A DNA stretch of 23,617 bases from JARRQB01 sp965368585 (GCA_965368585.1 CBDUNM010000072.1:1-23617), one strand, 5' to 3'; positions 7,268 to 15,471 are shown, counted from the first letter of the stretch. A program made the numbers and translations. The notes: generated by a model not told the origin, from the sequence alone.

Positions 7268-8998
7268 ATGACCCTGCTCCCGCTTCCCGCACCCAAGGTG
7301 ATGCTGTTCGACTGGCACGGCACCCTGGTGAATACGCACGATGCCATGTATCGCGCGATCGAGGACATGCTGCCACAGCTGGAAGACCTCGACCTGCTGC
7401 GCCACATCGTCCCGGAACAGCAGGCACGCACCGGCGAAGATGAAAAGCTGCTGCGTTATATCCGCATCTTTCGCCAGCTCCCGCCGCCTGTCCTGGCCGA
7501 GCGCCGGATTTCCCGCACCGATATATTCGACGCCCTGTTCGGTAACAACGAACAGGCCCTGGCCACCGCGCACCGGGCGTACAACGACTGCTACCGGCAT
7601 CACTATGGCGCCGTCTATCCGTTCCAGGAGGGCATCCATGACTATCTGCGCCATCTCAAGCGACTCGGCATCCGTATCGGTATCGTCACCAACCGCAGCC
7701 GCGAGTTTCTCGACGGCGAACTGGCGCAAATCGAGGACGGGCGCTGGGCCGGGCTGTTCGACGTTTCCCTATGCGGAAACGAGGCCAGTCGCTACAAACC
7801 GGCCCCCGACAGTCTCCACGAAGCCGTGGCGGCCTTAGGCGCGCAACCCGGTCGTCACGTGTGGTACGTCGGGGACAGCGTCACCGACATGGTGACCGCC
7901 AGCGCCGCCGGTGTGACGGCGGTGTTCTACAACGGCGCCGCGTGGGAGGAGAACTGGTTCGAGCAAATGTTCGCAAAGGCCGAACAGGCAAAGTATCGGC
8001 CAAGCGCCGTAGTGGAAGATTTCGACGCCCTGTTGGATGCCGTCGAAAACAGCCTGTCGACCGGACGGAGCGACGCTGACGAGATCGGCGGATATGCCAG
8101 ACCACCCCGGCTGCCGGCACGAAAACCGCGCACGCCGCACGCCGTTCCGGACTGGCAACCGGCGGTGGTGCAACTCGACGCACCCACCACCATCCTGTTC
8201 GACTGGCACGCGACCCTGGTGGATACACTGGATGCGATGTACCACGCGGTGGATGATCTGCTGCCGGAACTGCAGGAAATGGGCCTGGACGATCAACTCG
8301 TTGCGGCGGACCAATGTAAATCGGCAGAGGACCTGAAACTGCTCAACTATGTGCGGGACAATTACAAGCTGCACCCGAAGATCCGGCTCGATCGTAAGAT
8401 CTCTCGTACCGACATCTTCGAGATTCTGTTCGGCGACAATGACGACGCCAAGCAAACCGCGCACCGGCGCTTCACCCATCACTACCGAAATCACTATGGT
8501 ACGGCGCTGCCGTTCGAGCCGCGCGTCGGCGACGTACTGGCCGGCCTAAAGACCCTGGGCCTGCGTCTCGGTGTGATCACCAATCGGGATCGGGAATTTT
8601 TCGTCGACGAAATGGCCAGCATCGACGAAAACCGTTGGGCGCCCTACTTCGATACCGATATATGCGGCGATGACACCGTGTTTCGCAAGCCCCATACCGA
8701 CCAGATTTTCAAGGCCGCGGAAAATCTGGACATCGCGCTGGCGAGCGACGTCTGGTACGTCGGCGACAGCACCACCGATGTGATCGCCGCCAAGTCGGCT
8801 GGAATAACCAGCGTCTTCTTCAACGGCGCCCTGTGGGATCAGTCCTGGCTCAATCGCATTTTCCCCGGTTCCGACCGCCATCCGCACAGACCGGATGTGG
8901 TGGTGAATGACTTCTCCGAACTATGGGCACTGGTGTTGGCCTGCCGCCGGCACAGGAGTTACCGCAACCCCAAACCGGCCCGTCCGCTCCACGACTGA
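7268..8998 (+). CDS. Tandem double-HAD-domain hydrolase-like protein
   Basis: A 576-residue protein made of two homologous haloacid-dehalogenase-like domains (about 10-260 and 307-556) joined by a Pro/Arg-rich linker. Each domain has motif I (FDWHGTLV, D15; FDWHATLV, D312), a helical C1-type cap, motif II (VTNR, T141; ITNR, T438), a motif III Lys (YKPAP, K177; RKPHT, K474) and motif IV (GDSVTD, D203/D207; GDSTTD, D500/D504). Both motif I copies have His where phosphatases carry the second Asp, the general acid/base (DxD). The domains also share SRTDIF, DWH and HHYG/NHYG blocks, so they arose by duplication. Most HAD phosphatases have one domain of 220-250 residues. The start at ATG 7268 has only a weak ribosome binding site. 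No substrate can be named. It precedes the urea block but is separated by 509 bases and a distinct promoter. Confidence 0.88.
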   Translation: MTLLPLPAPKVMLFDWHGTLVNTHDAMYRAIEDMLPQLEDLDLLRHIVPEQQARTGEDEKLLRYIRIFRQLPPPVLAERRISRTDIFDALFGNNEQALATAHRAYNDCYRHHYGAVYPFQEGIHDYLRHLKRLGIRIGIVTNRSREFLDGELAQIEDGRWAGLFDVSLCGNEASRYKPAPDSLHEAVAALGAQPGRHVWYVGDSVTDMVTASAAGVTAVFYNGAAWEENWFEQMFAKAEQAKYRPSAVVEDFDALLDAVENSLSTGRSDADEIGGYARPPRLPARKPRTPHAVPDWQPAVVQLDAPTTILFDWHATLVDTLDAMYHAVDDLLPELQEMGLDDQLVAADQCKSAEDLKLLNYVRDNYKLHPKIRLDRKISRTDIFEILFGDNDDAKQTAHRRFTHHYRNHYGTALPFEPRVGDVLAGLKTLGLRLGVITNRDREFFVDEMASIDENRWAPYFDTDICGDDTVFRKPHTDQIFKAAENLDIALASDVWYVGDSTTDVIAAKSAGITSVFFNGALWDQSWLNRIFPGSDRHPHRPDVVVNDFSELWALVLACRRHRSYRNPKPARPLHD

Positions 8999-9021
8999 CC
9001 GGCGATACTCATCGGTCCGGT
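8998..9021 (+). terminator. Hairpin just after the double-HAD gene, weak terminator candidate
   Basis: ACCGG-CGAT, loop ACTC, then ATCG-GT-CCGGT forms nine pairs with a two-base bulge, beginning at the last base of the stop codon. No T-tract follows, so it may only stabilise the 3' end of the transcript. Confidence 0.3.
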
Positions 9022-9251
9022 TGTCAGATCGCGGCTTTATGATGATTTTCGGCACGGAAGATGTCTGGGGGATATTACCGCAGGTGATGGCAACCATTGC
9101 AGGAGCGCGTAACACTCGCGCACCCGGGACCAATCGAACGGCAACCCGAGTCGGGCATACGCGAGAATCGGAACGGCGGGCTTCGTATCCAGGCAGTTGC
9201 GGTCGGTTACGAAACACAGATCAGACGCCGCCGGACAGCGCATTTGAGACG
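9022..9251. other. Intergenic DNA upstream of the urea-block enhancers, no gene seen
   Basis: This stretch is part of the 509-base gap between the double-HAD gene and urtA. Frames on both strands translate to compositionally odd, family-less sequence with no ribosome binding sites. I see no gene or repeat in it. Confidence 0.45.
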
Positions 9252-9268
9252 CGCACCAATCTGGCACA
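9252..9268 (+). promoter_or_regulatory. NtrC-like enhancer dyad 1
   Basis: CGCACCAATCTGGCACA matches 11 of 14 specified positions of the NtrC consensus TGCACCA-N3-TGGTGCA. Its centre is about 153 bases before the start expected from the sigma-54 promoter at 9386-9402. Confidence 0.45.
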
Positions 9269-9294
9269 TGCCGTCGGGCACGGACGGCGATGTC

Positions 9295-9311
9295 TGCTTC
9301 ACAATGGTGCG
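9295..9311 (+). promoter_or_regulatory. NtrC-like enhancer dyad 2
   Basis: TGCTTCACAATGGTGCG matches 11 of 14 specified NtrC positions, with a nearly perfect right half. It is centred about -110 and lies 43 bases (about four helical turns) from dyad 1, so the two would be on the same DNA face, as in classic NtrC enhancers. Confidence 0.45.
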
Positions 9312-9364
9312 CGTTGTGTTTAGCGGGCGTCTGACCACCACCCGCTCGCATGGCTAATCCGCTG

Positions 9365-9380
9365 TAAATCAAGCGATTTA
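9365..9380 (+). promoter_or_regulatory. Inverted repeat TAAATC-N4-GATTTA, IHF-like site
   Basis: This perfect 6-4-6 inverted repeat includes AATCAAGCGATTT, which matches the IHF consensus (WATCARNNNNTTR) except the last base. It lies between the NtrC-like dyads and the sigma-54 promoter, where DNA-bending sites are usually found. It could instead be another regulator's operator. Confidence 0.35.
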
Positions 9381-9385
9381 ATAGT

Positions 9386-9402
9386 TTGGCACGACGTTTG
9401 CA
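9386..9402 (+). promoter_or_regulatory. Sigma-54 (RpoN) -24/-12 promoter of the urt-ure block
   Basis: TTGGCACGACGTTTGCA matches the RpoN consensus (YTGGCACGN4TTGCW) at every conserved position. The -24 GG is at 9388-9389 and the -12 GC at 9400-9401, with the required spacing. The expected start is near 9413, giving a leader of about 95 bases before urtA. Confidence 0.85.
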
Positions 9403-9507
9403 TTCATACTGCCGATGTCGGTTTGGATTGCGCCAATAACTTACGCGAACCCTGCCACACCGACGAGTACCACTGCATTCAGTACCTCACTAACGGTAGG
9501 AGTCAAA

Positions 9508-10803
9508 ATGCATTTCTCGAACCAACTAAAAAAGATCTCGGCCGCCGTCACGCTAAGCGCAGCGCTGGCAGTCGCCAACCTCGCGCACGCCGCCGACACG
9601 ATTAAAGTAGGCGTGCTGCATTCGCTGTCCGGCACCATGGCGATATCCGAAACCACGCTCAAAGACACCATGCTGATGCTCATCGAGGAGCAGAACAAGA
9701 AAGGCGGACTGTTGGGCAAACAACTCGAGGCCGTGGTCGTCGACCCCGCATCGAACTGGCCGTTGTTCGCCGAGAAGGCCCGCGAACTGATCGAAAAGGA
9801 AAAGGTCGCAGCCGTATTCGGTTGCTGGACCTCGGTATCGCGCAAATCGGTACTTCCGGTATTCGAAGAACTCGACAACCTGCTGTTCTACCCGGTGCAG
9901 TACGAAGGCGAGGAATCGTCCAAGAACGTTTTCTATACCGGTGCGGCGCCCAATCAACAAGCCATACCGGCCGTCGACTACCTGATGAACGAGATCGGCG
10001 TCAAGCGCTGGGTGCTGGCCGGCACCGACTACGTATACCCGCGCACCACCAACAAGATCCTCGAGGCGTACCTCAAGGCGAAAGGGGTGGCTACTGACGA
10101 CATCATGATCAACTACACGCCGTTCGGTCACTCCGATTGGCAGTCGATCGTTTCCGATATCAAAAAATTCGGTGCCGCCGGCAAGAAGACCGCGGTGGTG
10201 TCCACCATCAACGGCGACGCCAATGTGCCTTTCTACAAGGAACTGGGTAACCAGGGAGTCTCGGCGGAAGACATCCCCGTGGTCGCATTCTCCGTGGGCG
10301 AGGAGGAATTGTCGGGTATCGACACCAAGCCGCTGGTCGGCCACCTCGCGGCGTGGAACTACTTCATGAGCGTTGAAGCCGAGGAAAATGATGCCTTTAT
10401 CGACGCATGGCATGCCTTTACTAAAAACGAGGAGCGCGTGACCAACGACCCCATGGAGGCGCACTACATCGGCTTCAACATGTGGGTAGAAGCGGTGAAG
10501 AAGGCCGGCACCACGGATACCGCAGCGGTAAGCGATGCCATTATTGGTGTAGCGGTGCCCAATTTGTCGGGTGGCTTCTCCGCCATGATGCCTAACCACC
10601 ACATCACCAAACCGGTCCTGATTGGCGAGATTCAGGACGATGGGCAATTTCAAACCGTATGGCAAACGCCCGGCCTGGTAGCGGGCGATGCCTGGTCCGA
10701 CTTTCTGGAAGGTTCCAAAGACATCATCGCTGACTGGCGTCGTCCGTTGTCCTGCGGCAACTATAACGTGAAGACCGCCAAGTGTTCTGGCCAGAATTTT
10801 TAA
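9508..10803 (+). CDS. urtA: Urea ABC transporter substrate-binding protein
   Basis: Periplasmic urea-binding protein of the high-affinity Urt transporter, 431 residues, of the branched-chain amino-acid/amide-binding (LivJ-like) class. Residues 1-28 form a Sec signal peptide ending in LAHA, cut before ADTIKVGVLHSLSG. Family landmarks follow: SGTMAISE, VVVDPASNWPLFAEKA, VFGCWTSVSRKSVLPVFE, LFYPVQYEGEE, and a C-terminal RRPLSCGNYN. These separate UrtA from LivJ and FmdD-type amide binders. ATG at 9508 is chosen because GGTAGGAG precedes it and it begins the signal peptide; an upstream in-frame start at 9415 would add an implausible leader. It is the first gene after the sigma-54 promoter, and a hairpin follows it, so it may be made in excess over the membrane subunits. 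Confidence 0.97.
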   Translation: MHFSNQLKKISAAVTLSAALAVANLAHAADTIKVGVLHSLSGTMAISETTLKDTMLMLIEEQNKKGGLLGKQLEAVVVDPASNWPLFAEKARELIEKEKVAAVFGCWTSVSRKSVLPVFEELDNLLFYPVQYEGEESSKNVFYTGAAPNQQAIPAVDYLMNEIGVKRWVLAGTDYVYPRTTNKILEAYLKAKGVATDDIMINYTPFGHSDWQSIVSDIKKFGAAGKKTAVVSTINGDANVPFYKELGNQGVSAEDIPVVAFSVGEEELSGIDTKPLVGHLAAWNYFMSVEAEENDAFIDAWHAFTKNEERVTNDPMEAHYIGFNMWVEAVKKAGTTDTAAVSDAIIGVAVPNLSGGFSAMMPNHHITKPVLIGEIQDDGQFQTVWQTPGLVAGDAWSDFLEGSKDIIADWRRPLSCGNYNVKTAKCSGQNF

Positions 10804-10829
10804 TCGATCTTAATTGCGGCAACCCGACA

Positions 10830-10860
10830 CCGGTTTCCTGCCCGCGAGGGCGGGAACCGG
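10830..10860 (+). terminator. Stable hairpin between urtA and urtB (attenuator or mRNA stabiliser)
   Basis: CCGGTT-T-CC-T-GCCC, loop GCGA, GGGC-G-GG-AACCGG forms a strong stem of about 13 pairs with one T bulge and one wobble. No T-tract follows, so partial termination or 3'-end protection of urtA mRNA is more likely than full termination. Such hairpins often follow binding-protein genes. Confidence 0.6.
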
Positions 10861-10904
10861 CATTCGACAATAAAGAATAGTGCCACTTACCGAGGCCTCT
10901 ATCC

Positions 10905-12524
10905 GTGTTCCGACAGATCAGAACTGGGCTGCTCCTGCTATGCGCGCTCGTTTCCCCGACCTACGCAGCCACGGCCAATATCACCACGGGTGACGCCGGC
11001 CTCGACGACGCCTTTGCGGCCATTCTCGACCGAAACTTCGACACCAAGGCCGTCGGAATCGATGCGCTCGCGGCCAGCGGTCACCCTGCAGCGACCCGTT
11101 TGCTGCGCGGTATCCTCAAAGGCGATCTGCGGGTCTACGACAAGGAACGGCGCCTAGTCTGGTTTACCGCCACCGGCAGCAAATACGCGCTGACCGACGC
11201 GCTCGACGGCAAGGATCTCGGCCTGGTAGCGAAACGGAAAGCGAAAAAGATCGCCATCAACAATCAACTTCGCTCCAGAATCCGCACCGCTCTGGCGGCG
11301 CTGGAACTCGGCCACGCCGACCCCGAGGTACGCTTGACGGCTGCCCGGGAAATGCTCTCCGACCCCGACCCGATGGTGGCGCAGGCCCTGCGGACGCAGT
11401 TGACGAACGAATCGGACACGTCGGTACGCGCCGCCATCGTACAGGCGATCGCCCTGGGCGAACTCAGACACCCGGACCCGGCGCAGCGCCTGCAAGCCAT
11501 CGACGCCGTACGCGACAGCCTGGAACCGGCCGTGCGCAACCAATTGCAGACTTTGGCCACGGCCGACGCCGACCCGCGGGTGCGGGAGACGGCCGTCGCC
11601 GCGCTCGAAGCAATCGACAGCCGGGTAAAGCTCTACGGTCTTGCCGAGACCCTGTTTTTCGGCTTGAGCCTCGGCTCGGTGCTGGTGTTGGCCGCCATCG
11701 GCCTGGCGATCACCTTCGGCGTCATGGGTGTTATCAACATGGCTCATGGCGAACTGATCATGCTGGGCGCGTACACGACCTATCTGCTGCAGTTGGTCAT
11801 GCCCAACCATACCGGCCTCTCGGTGCTGCTCGCCATACCGACGGCATTCGTGGTGTCGGGCCTGGCCGGCATCGCCATCGAACGCGGGGTGATACGTTTC
11901 CTCTACGGTCGACCGTTGGAGACGCTGCTGGCCACCTTCGGGATCAGCCTGATCTTGCAGCAACTCGTGCGGACCCTGATATCGCCGCAAAACGTTCCGG
12001 TCTCTAATCCGGAGTGGATGAGCGGCTTCTGGCAGGTGAACAGCGTGCTTTCGCTCACCTATAACCGCCTCTACATACTGCTGTTCTGCGGCCTGGTTTT
12101 TACCGCATTGTTCCTGGTGCTCAAAAAGACCAAACTCGGTCTGCAGGTGCGCGCCGTCTCGCAGAACCGCTCGATGGCGCGCGCCATGGGAGTGCGTTCC
12201 GCTCGCGTTGATGCGCTCACCTTCGGTCTGGGCTCGGGCATCGCCGGTGTCGCCGGTGTCGCCCTTTCGCAACTGACCAATGTCGGCCCCAACCTCGGCC
12301 AGGCCTATATCGTCGACAGCTTCATGGTGGTGGTATTCGGCGGGGTCGGAAATCTGTGGGGAACCCTGATCGGCGGTCTTTCGCTCGGCATTGCCAACAA
12401 GGTCCTGGAACCGTGGAGCGGTGCCGTACTGGCCAAGATCCTGGTACTGGTGTTTATCATCCTGTTCATTCAAAAGCGCCCGCGCGGACTGTTTCCGCAA
12501 AAGGGCCGCGCCGCGGAGGGTTGA
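10905..12524 (+). CDS. urtB: Urea ABC transporter permease UrtB
   Basis: Inner-membrane permease subunit of the urea importer, LivH-like, 539 residues. A signal-type segment (1-21, ending in TYAA) precedes a helical periplasmic region of about 215 residues with HEAT-like units such as HADPEVRLTAAREML (137-151) and ADPRVRETAVAALEAI (222-237). The permease core starts near 245 with LAETLFFGLSLGSV and continues through GVMGVINMAHGELIMLGAYTT and RALSQNR/ARAMG-type loops. The long N-terminal region is usual for proteobacterial UrtB and absent from LivH. The start is GTG with GAGG nine bases upstream. Only three bases separate it from urtC, so translation is probably coupled. It pairs with UrtC to form the channel. 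Confidence 0.96.
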   Translation: MFRQIRTGLLLLCALVSPTYAATANITTGDAGLDDAFAAILDRNFDTKAVGIDALAASGHPAATRLLRGILKGDLRVYDKERRLVWFTATGSKYALTDALDGKDLGLVAKRKAKKIAINNQLRSRIRTALAALELGHADPEVRLTAAREMLSDPDPMVAQALRTQLTNESDTSVRAAIVQAIALGELRHPDPAQRLQAIDAVRDSLEPAVRNQLQTLATADADPRVRETAVAALEAIDSRVKLYGLAETLFFGLSLGSVLVLAAIGLAITFGVMGVINMAHGELIMLGAYTTYLLQLVMPNHTGLSVLLAIPTAFVVSGLAGIAIERGVIRFLYGRPLETLLATFGISLILQQLVRTLISPQNVPVSNPEWMSGFWQVNSVLSLTYNRLYILLFCGLVFTALFLVLKKTKLGLQVRAVSQNRSMARAMGVRSARVDALTFGLGSGIAGVAGVALSQLTNVGPNLGQAYIVDSFMVVVFGGVGNLWGTLIGGLSLGIANKVLEPWSGAVLAKILVLVFIILFIQKRPRGLFPQKGRAAEG

Positions 12525-12527
12525 GGC

Positions 12528-13616
12528 ATGCTGTTCGCTAATATCCTGCGCAATGACCGCGGCGGCCAGGCATTTCTGCTGGTGCTGCTAGCGACGCTGA
12601 TCGCCGTACCCTTGCTCAACATGGTGGTGCCGCCCGACAGCCCCTGGCATCTGTCCACCTTCACCGTCACGCTGCTGGGCAAATACCTGACCTACGCCCT
12701 GCTGGCCATGGCCGTGGATCTCGCCTGGGGTTACCTCGGCATCCTCAGCCTCGGCCACGGTGCATTTTTCGCCCTGGGCGGGTACGCCATGGGTATGTAC
12801 CTGATGCGCCAGATCGGCGACCGCGGTGTTTACGGCGACCCCGTACTGCCGGACTTCATGGTGTTTCTGAACTGGCCCGAATTGCCCTGGTTCTGGCAGG
12901 GCTTCGATATGTTCTGGTTCGCCGCGTTGCTGGTGGTGCTCGCGCCCGGGCTGCTTGCGTTCGTATTCGGCTGGCTGGCGTTCCGGTCGCGCGTCACCGG
13001 CGTCTATCTGTCCATCATGACCCAGGCCCTCACCTATGCGCTGATGCTCGCATTCTTCCGTAACGAAATGGGATTCGGCGGCAACAACGGTCTGACCGAC
13101 TTCAAGGACATCCTGGGTTTCAATCTGCAGGCCGACAGCACCCGGATCGGGTTGTTCATCGCCAGTGGCATCGCGGTGTTCGCTGGCTATCTCGCTTGTC
13201 GCGCCATCATCGCGTCACGCCTGGGGCGCGTCGCCGTCGCGGTACGCGACGCCGAAGACCGAACCCGCTTCATCGGCTACCAAGTCGAGCATGTCAAGCT
13301 GGCTATATTCACCTTTTCGGCCATGTTGGCCGGTGTGGCCGGCGCGCTCTACGTACCTCAGGTGGGGATCATCAATCCGAGCGAATTTGCGCCCCTGGCC
13401 TCGATCGAGATCGTCATCTGGGTGGCCGTGGGCGGGCGCGCCACCTTATACGGCGCGGTGATCGGCGCACTGCTGGTCAACTACGCCAAAACCTACTTCA
13501 CCGGCGCACTGCCGGACGCCTGGCTGTTTGCGCTCGGGGGGTTATTCGTGCTGGTCACCCTGTTCCTGCCGCGCGGCCTGGTGGGTCTGGTGCGACGTAG
13601 GGAGGCCACCGCATGA
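12528..13616 (+). CDS. urtC: Urea ABC transporter permease UrtC
   Basis: Second inner-membrane permease subunit, LivM-like, 362 residues with about ten membrane helices. Family marks include KYLTYALLAMAVDLAWGYLG near residue 50, then LSLGHGAFFALGGYAMGMYL, SRVTGVYLSIMTQALTYAL, FGGNNGLTDF, and the EAA-like cytoplasmic loop SRLGRVAVAVRDAEDRTRFIGY that contacts the ATPases. It ends with TLFLPRGLVGLVRR, as UrtC proteins do. The stop codon overlaps the urtD start (ATGA), indicating translational coupling with the ATPase gene. Confidence 0.96.
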   Translation: MLFANILRNDRGGQAFLLVLLATLIAVPLLNMVVPPDSPWHLSTFTVTLLGKYLTYALLAMAVDLAWGYLGILSLGHGAFFALGGYAMGMYLMRQIGDRGVYGDPVLPDFMVFLNWPELPWFWQGFDMFWFAALLVVLAPGLLAFVFGWLAFRSRVTGVYLSIMTQALTYALMLAFFRNEMGFGGNNGLTDFKDILGFNLQADSTRIGLFIASGIAVFAGYLACRAIIASRLGRVAVAVRDAEDRTRFIGYQVEHVKLAIFTFSAMLAGVAGALYVPQVGIINPSEFAPLASIEIVIWVAVGGRATLYGAVIGALLVNYAKTYFTGALPDAWLFALGGLFVLVTLFLPRGLVGLVRRREATA

Positions 13617-14434
13617 GCGGCATACAAGACACCATGCGGCGTGACCGTACCTTCGACTTCCTCATCCCCAAGGTCGTCGACGACCTGGACCTGAGTCAGG
13701 GTACGGTGCTGTACATGGAAGACGTCTCGGTGAGTTTCGACGGCTTCAAGGCCATCAACCAGCTCAATTTCTACATCGAACCCGGCGAACTGCGCTGCGT
13801 GATCGGCCCCAACGGTGCGGGCAAGACGACCATGATGGATATCATCACGGGCAAAACCCGTCCTGATACGGGCACTGCCTGGTTCGGCCGCAGTATGAAT
13901 CTGCTGCGCATGAGCGAAGCGGAGATCGCGCAGGCGGGCATCGGCCGCAAGTTTCAGAAACCGACCGTGTTCGAAAATCACTCCGTGTTCGAGAACCTCG
14001 AACTGGCTATGGCCGGCAACAAGGGCGTATTCCCTACCCTGGTTGCGCAATTGTCCGGCGTGCAACGCGACCAGATCGACCGGGTACTCGATATCATCGG
14101 TCTCAAGGACGCCGCCGAACGCCGCGCCGGCGCACTGTCGCACGGCCAGAAGCAATGGCTCGAGATCGGCATGTTGTTGATGCAGAATCCGGTGTTGCTG
14201 CTGGTGGACGAACCCGCCGCGGGTATGACGCACCAGGAAATGGACCGTACCGTCGAACTGCTCTCCTCCCTGGCGGGGGAGCACTCGGTGGTGGTCGTCG
14301 AACATGACATGGAATTCGTTCGCGCCCTGAACTCCCGTGTCACGGTGCTGCACCAAGGCACCGTACTGGCCGAGGGCAGCATGGACCAGGTGCAGAACGA
14401 CCCCAGGGTCATCGAAGTCTACCTGGGCAGCTGA
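13613..14434 (+). CDS. urtD: Urea ABC transporter ATP-binding protein UrtD
   Basis: Cytoplasmic ATPase (LivG-like) of the urea importer, 273 residues. Walker A is GPNGAGKT (65-72), the signature is LSHGQ (175-179) and Walker B is LLLVDE (195-200) followed by PAAGMT. The signature is LSHGQ rather than LSGGQ, which is characteristic of UrtD. The N-terminal extension of about 30 residues before the first beta strand is also common in this subfamily. Its ATG lies within the urtC stop. UrtD dimerises with UrtE to drive transport. A 125-base gap follows before urtE, longer than elsewhere in the transporter operon, with no clear promoter or hairpin in it. Confidence 0.96.
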   Translation: MSGIQDTMRRDRTFDFLIPKVVDDLDLSQGTVLYMEDVSVSFDGFKAINQLNFYIEPGELRCVIGPNGAGKTTMMDIITGKTRPDTGTAWFGRSMNLLRMSEAEIAQAGIGRKFQKPTVFENHSVFENLELAMAGNKGVFPTLVAQLSGVQRDQIDRVLDIIGLKDAAERRAGALSHGQKQWLEIGMLLMQNPVLLLVDEPAAGMTHQEMDRTVELLSSLAGEHSVVVVEHDMEFVRALNSRVTVLHQGTVLAEGSMDQVQNDPRVIEVYLGS

Positions 14435-14559
14435 CGTGGCAACCGATATCTTCGCAGTAGGCAGGCCCGCTCGCCGATCCCCGCCCGATCAGTACCCAAG
14501 CGGTCGGAGGGTTGACCACCTGTGCTACCTGGCGGATGTACTATGAGAGAATCCAAACC

Positions 14560-15255
14560 ATGCTAACGGTATCCGCACTCAATCAGTTCTACGGCGAGAG
14601 CCACACGCTCTGGGACCTGGATCTCGAGGCCCCGCAAGGCGAGTGTACCTGCATCATGGGGCGCAACGGTGTCGGCAAGACGACCTTGTTGCAATGTATC
14701 ATGGGCCTGCTCAAGGTCCGCTCCGGCGCCATTGAATACGATGGGAAAGACATCACCCGGCTGCAGGCCGAACAACGCGCACCCATCGGCATCGGCTACG
14801 TTCCGCAGGGGCGGCAGATCTTCCCGCTGATGAGCGTCGAGGAGAATCTGCAAATTGGCTTGCCCGCACGTCGCGACAAGCTACGCAGTATCCCCGAATA
14901 CATCTTCGAGCTTTTTCCGGTGCTCAAAGAAATGCTGAACCGTCGCGGTGGCGATCTGTCGGGCGGACAACAACAGCAACTGGCGATCGGGCGCGCCCTG
15001 GTGACCGACCCCAAGGTCCTGATCCTCGACGAACCGACCGAGGGCATACAGCCCAACATCGTGCACGAAATCGGTGACATCATCGGCAAGCTCAACCGCG
15101 AACAGGGCATCACCGTCATTCTGGTGGAGCAGAAACTGCCGTTCGCACGGCGCGTCGCTGATCGATTCTGCCTGATCGACCGGGGCCGGAATGTCGCCAA
15201 TGGCGGCATCGCGAAGCTCACCGAGGCACTGGTACAAGAGTATCTAACCGTATAA
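14560..15255 (+). CDS. urtE: Urea ABC transporter ATP-binding protein UrtE
   Basis: Second ATPase subunit (LivF-like), 231 residues. Walker A is GRNGVGKT (34-41), the signature LSGGQ (133-137) and Walker B LILDE (154-158) followed by PTEGIQPN, which is typical of UrtE. The start chosen is ATG 14560, which gives MLTVSALNQFYGESH, the usual UrtE N terminus, and has GAGAG upstream. An earlier in-frame ATG at 14512 would add 16 unconserved residues. It is the last transporter gene; a small His-rich membrane protein gene starts 20 bases later. Confidence 0.95.
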   Translation: MLTVSALNQFYGESHTLWDLDLEAPQGECTCIMGRNGVGKTTLLQCIMGLLKVRSGAIEYDGKDITRLQAEQRAPIGIGYVPQGRQIFPLMSVEENLQIGLPARRDKLRSIPEYIFELFPVLKEMLNRRGGDLSGGQQQQLAIGRALVTDPKVLILDEPTEGIQPNIVHEIGDIIGKLNREQGITVILVEQKLPFARRVADRFCLIDRGRNVANGGIAKLTEALVQEYLTV

Positions 15256-15275
15256 CCCACTGGAGTGATTCCAAG

Positions 15276-15464
15276 ATGAAATCTATCGCGTCAGTCGTAG
15301 TGACCTTACTCGCGTCAACGAGCACCTGGGCGCATCCGGGTTTGCACCATACCCACGGTTTTCTGGAAGAACATCTTCTAACCGCGTTGGCCGTTGCCGC
15401 GCTCGCGGCCGGTTTCATCGTGGTCGCGCGGCGCGGTAACAACCGCGACACAAGTAGCCGCTGA
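15276..15464 (+). CDS. Small exported/membrane protein with His-rich N terminus
   Basis: A 62-residue protein. TGGAG lies ten bases before the ATG, and the gene fits exactly between urtE and ureD. Residues 1-19 form a signal peptide with a cut expected after TWA, which would leave His20 as the mature N terminus. The mature segment HPGLHHTHGFLEEH holds five His, followed by one membrane helix (about 34-51) and a short basic tail. The AHPG-plus-His start recalls the N terminus of the nickel permeases UreJ/HupE, but the other helices are missing, so this is not a permease. A periplasmic metal-binding accessory to urease is plausible but inferred. I do not recognise a named family. Confidence 0.7.
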   Translation: MKSIASVVVTLLASTSTWAHPGLHHTHGFLEEHLLTALAVAALAAGFIVVARRGNNRDTSSR

Positions 15465-15471
15465 CGTTCAA

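Noticed and set aside
9037..9372. 111-codon minus-strand frame in the urtA upstream region
   Set aside because: No family likeness, and it overlaps the NtrC-like and IHF-like sites.
9415..9507. Upstream in-frame extension of urtA from 9415
   Set aside because: It would start essentially at the predicted transcription start and add residues before a perfect signal peptide; ATG 9508 has the ribosome binding site.
11154..12500. Minus-strand frame of 448 codons under urtB
   Set aside because: Antisense shadow, Gln/His/Arg-rich, inside a firmly identified permease gene.
15394..15471. Earlier TTG start for ureD
   Set aside because: It overlaps the small His-rich protein gene by 71 bases and adds a leader unlike UreD proteins.
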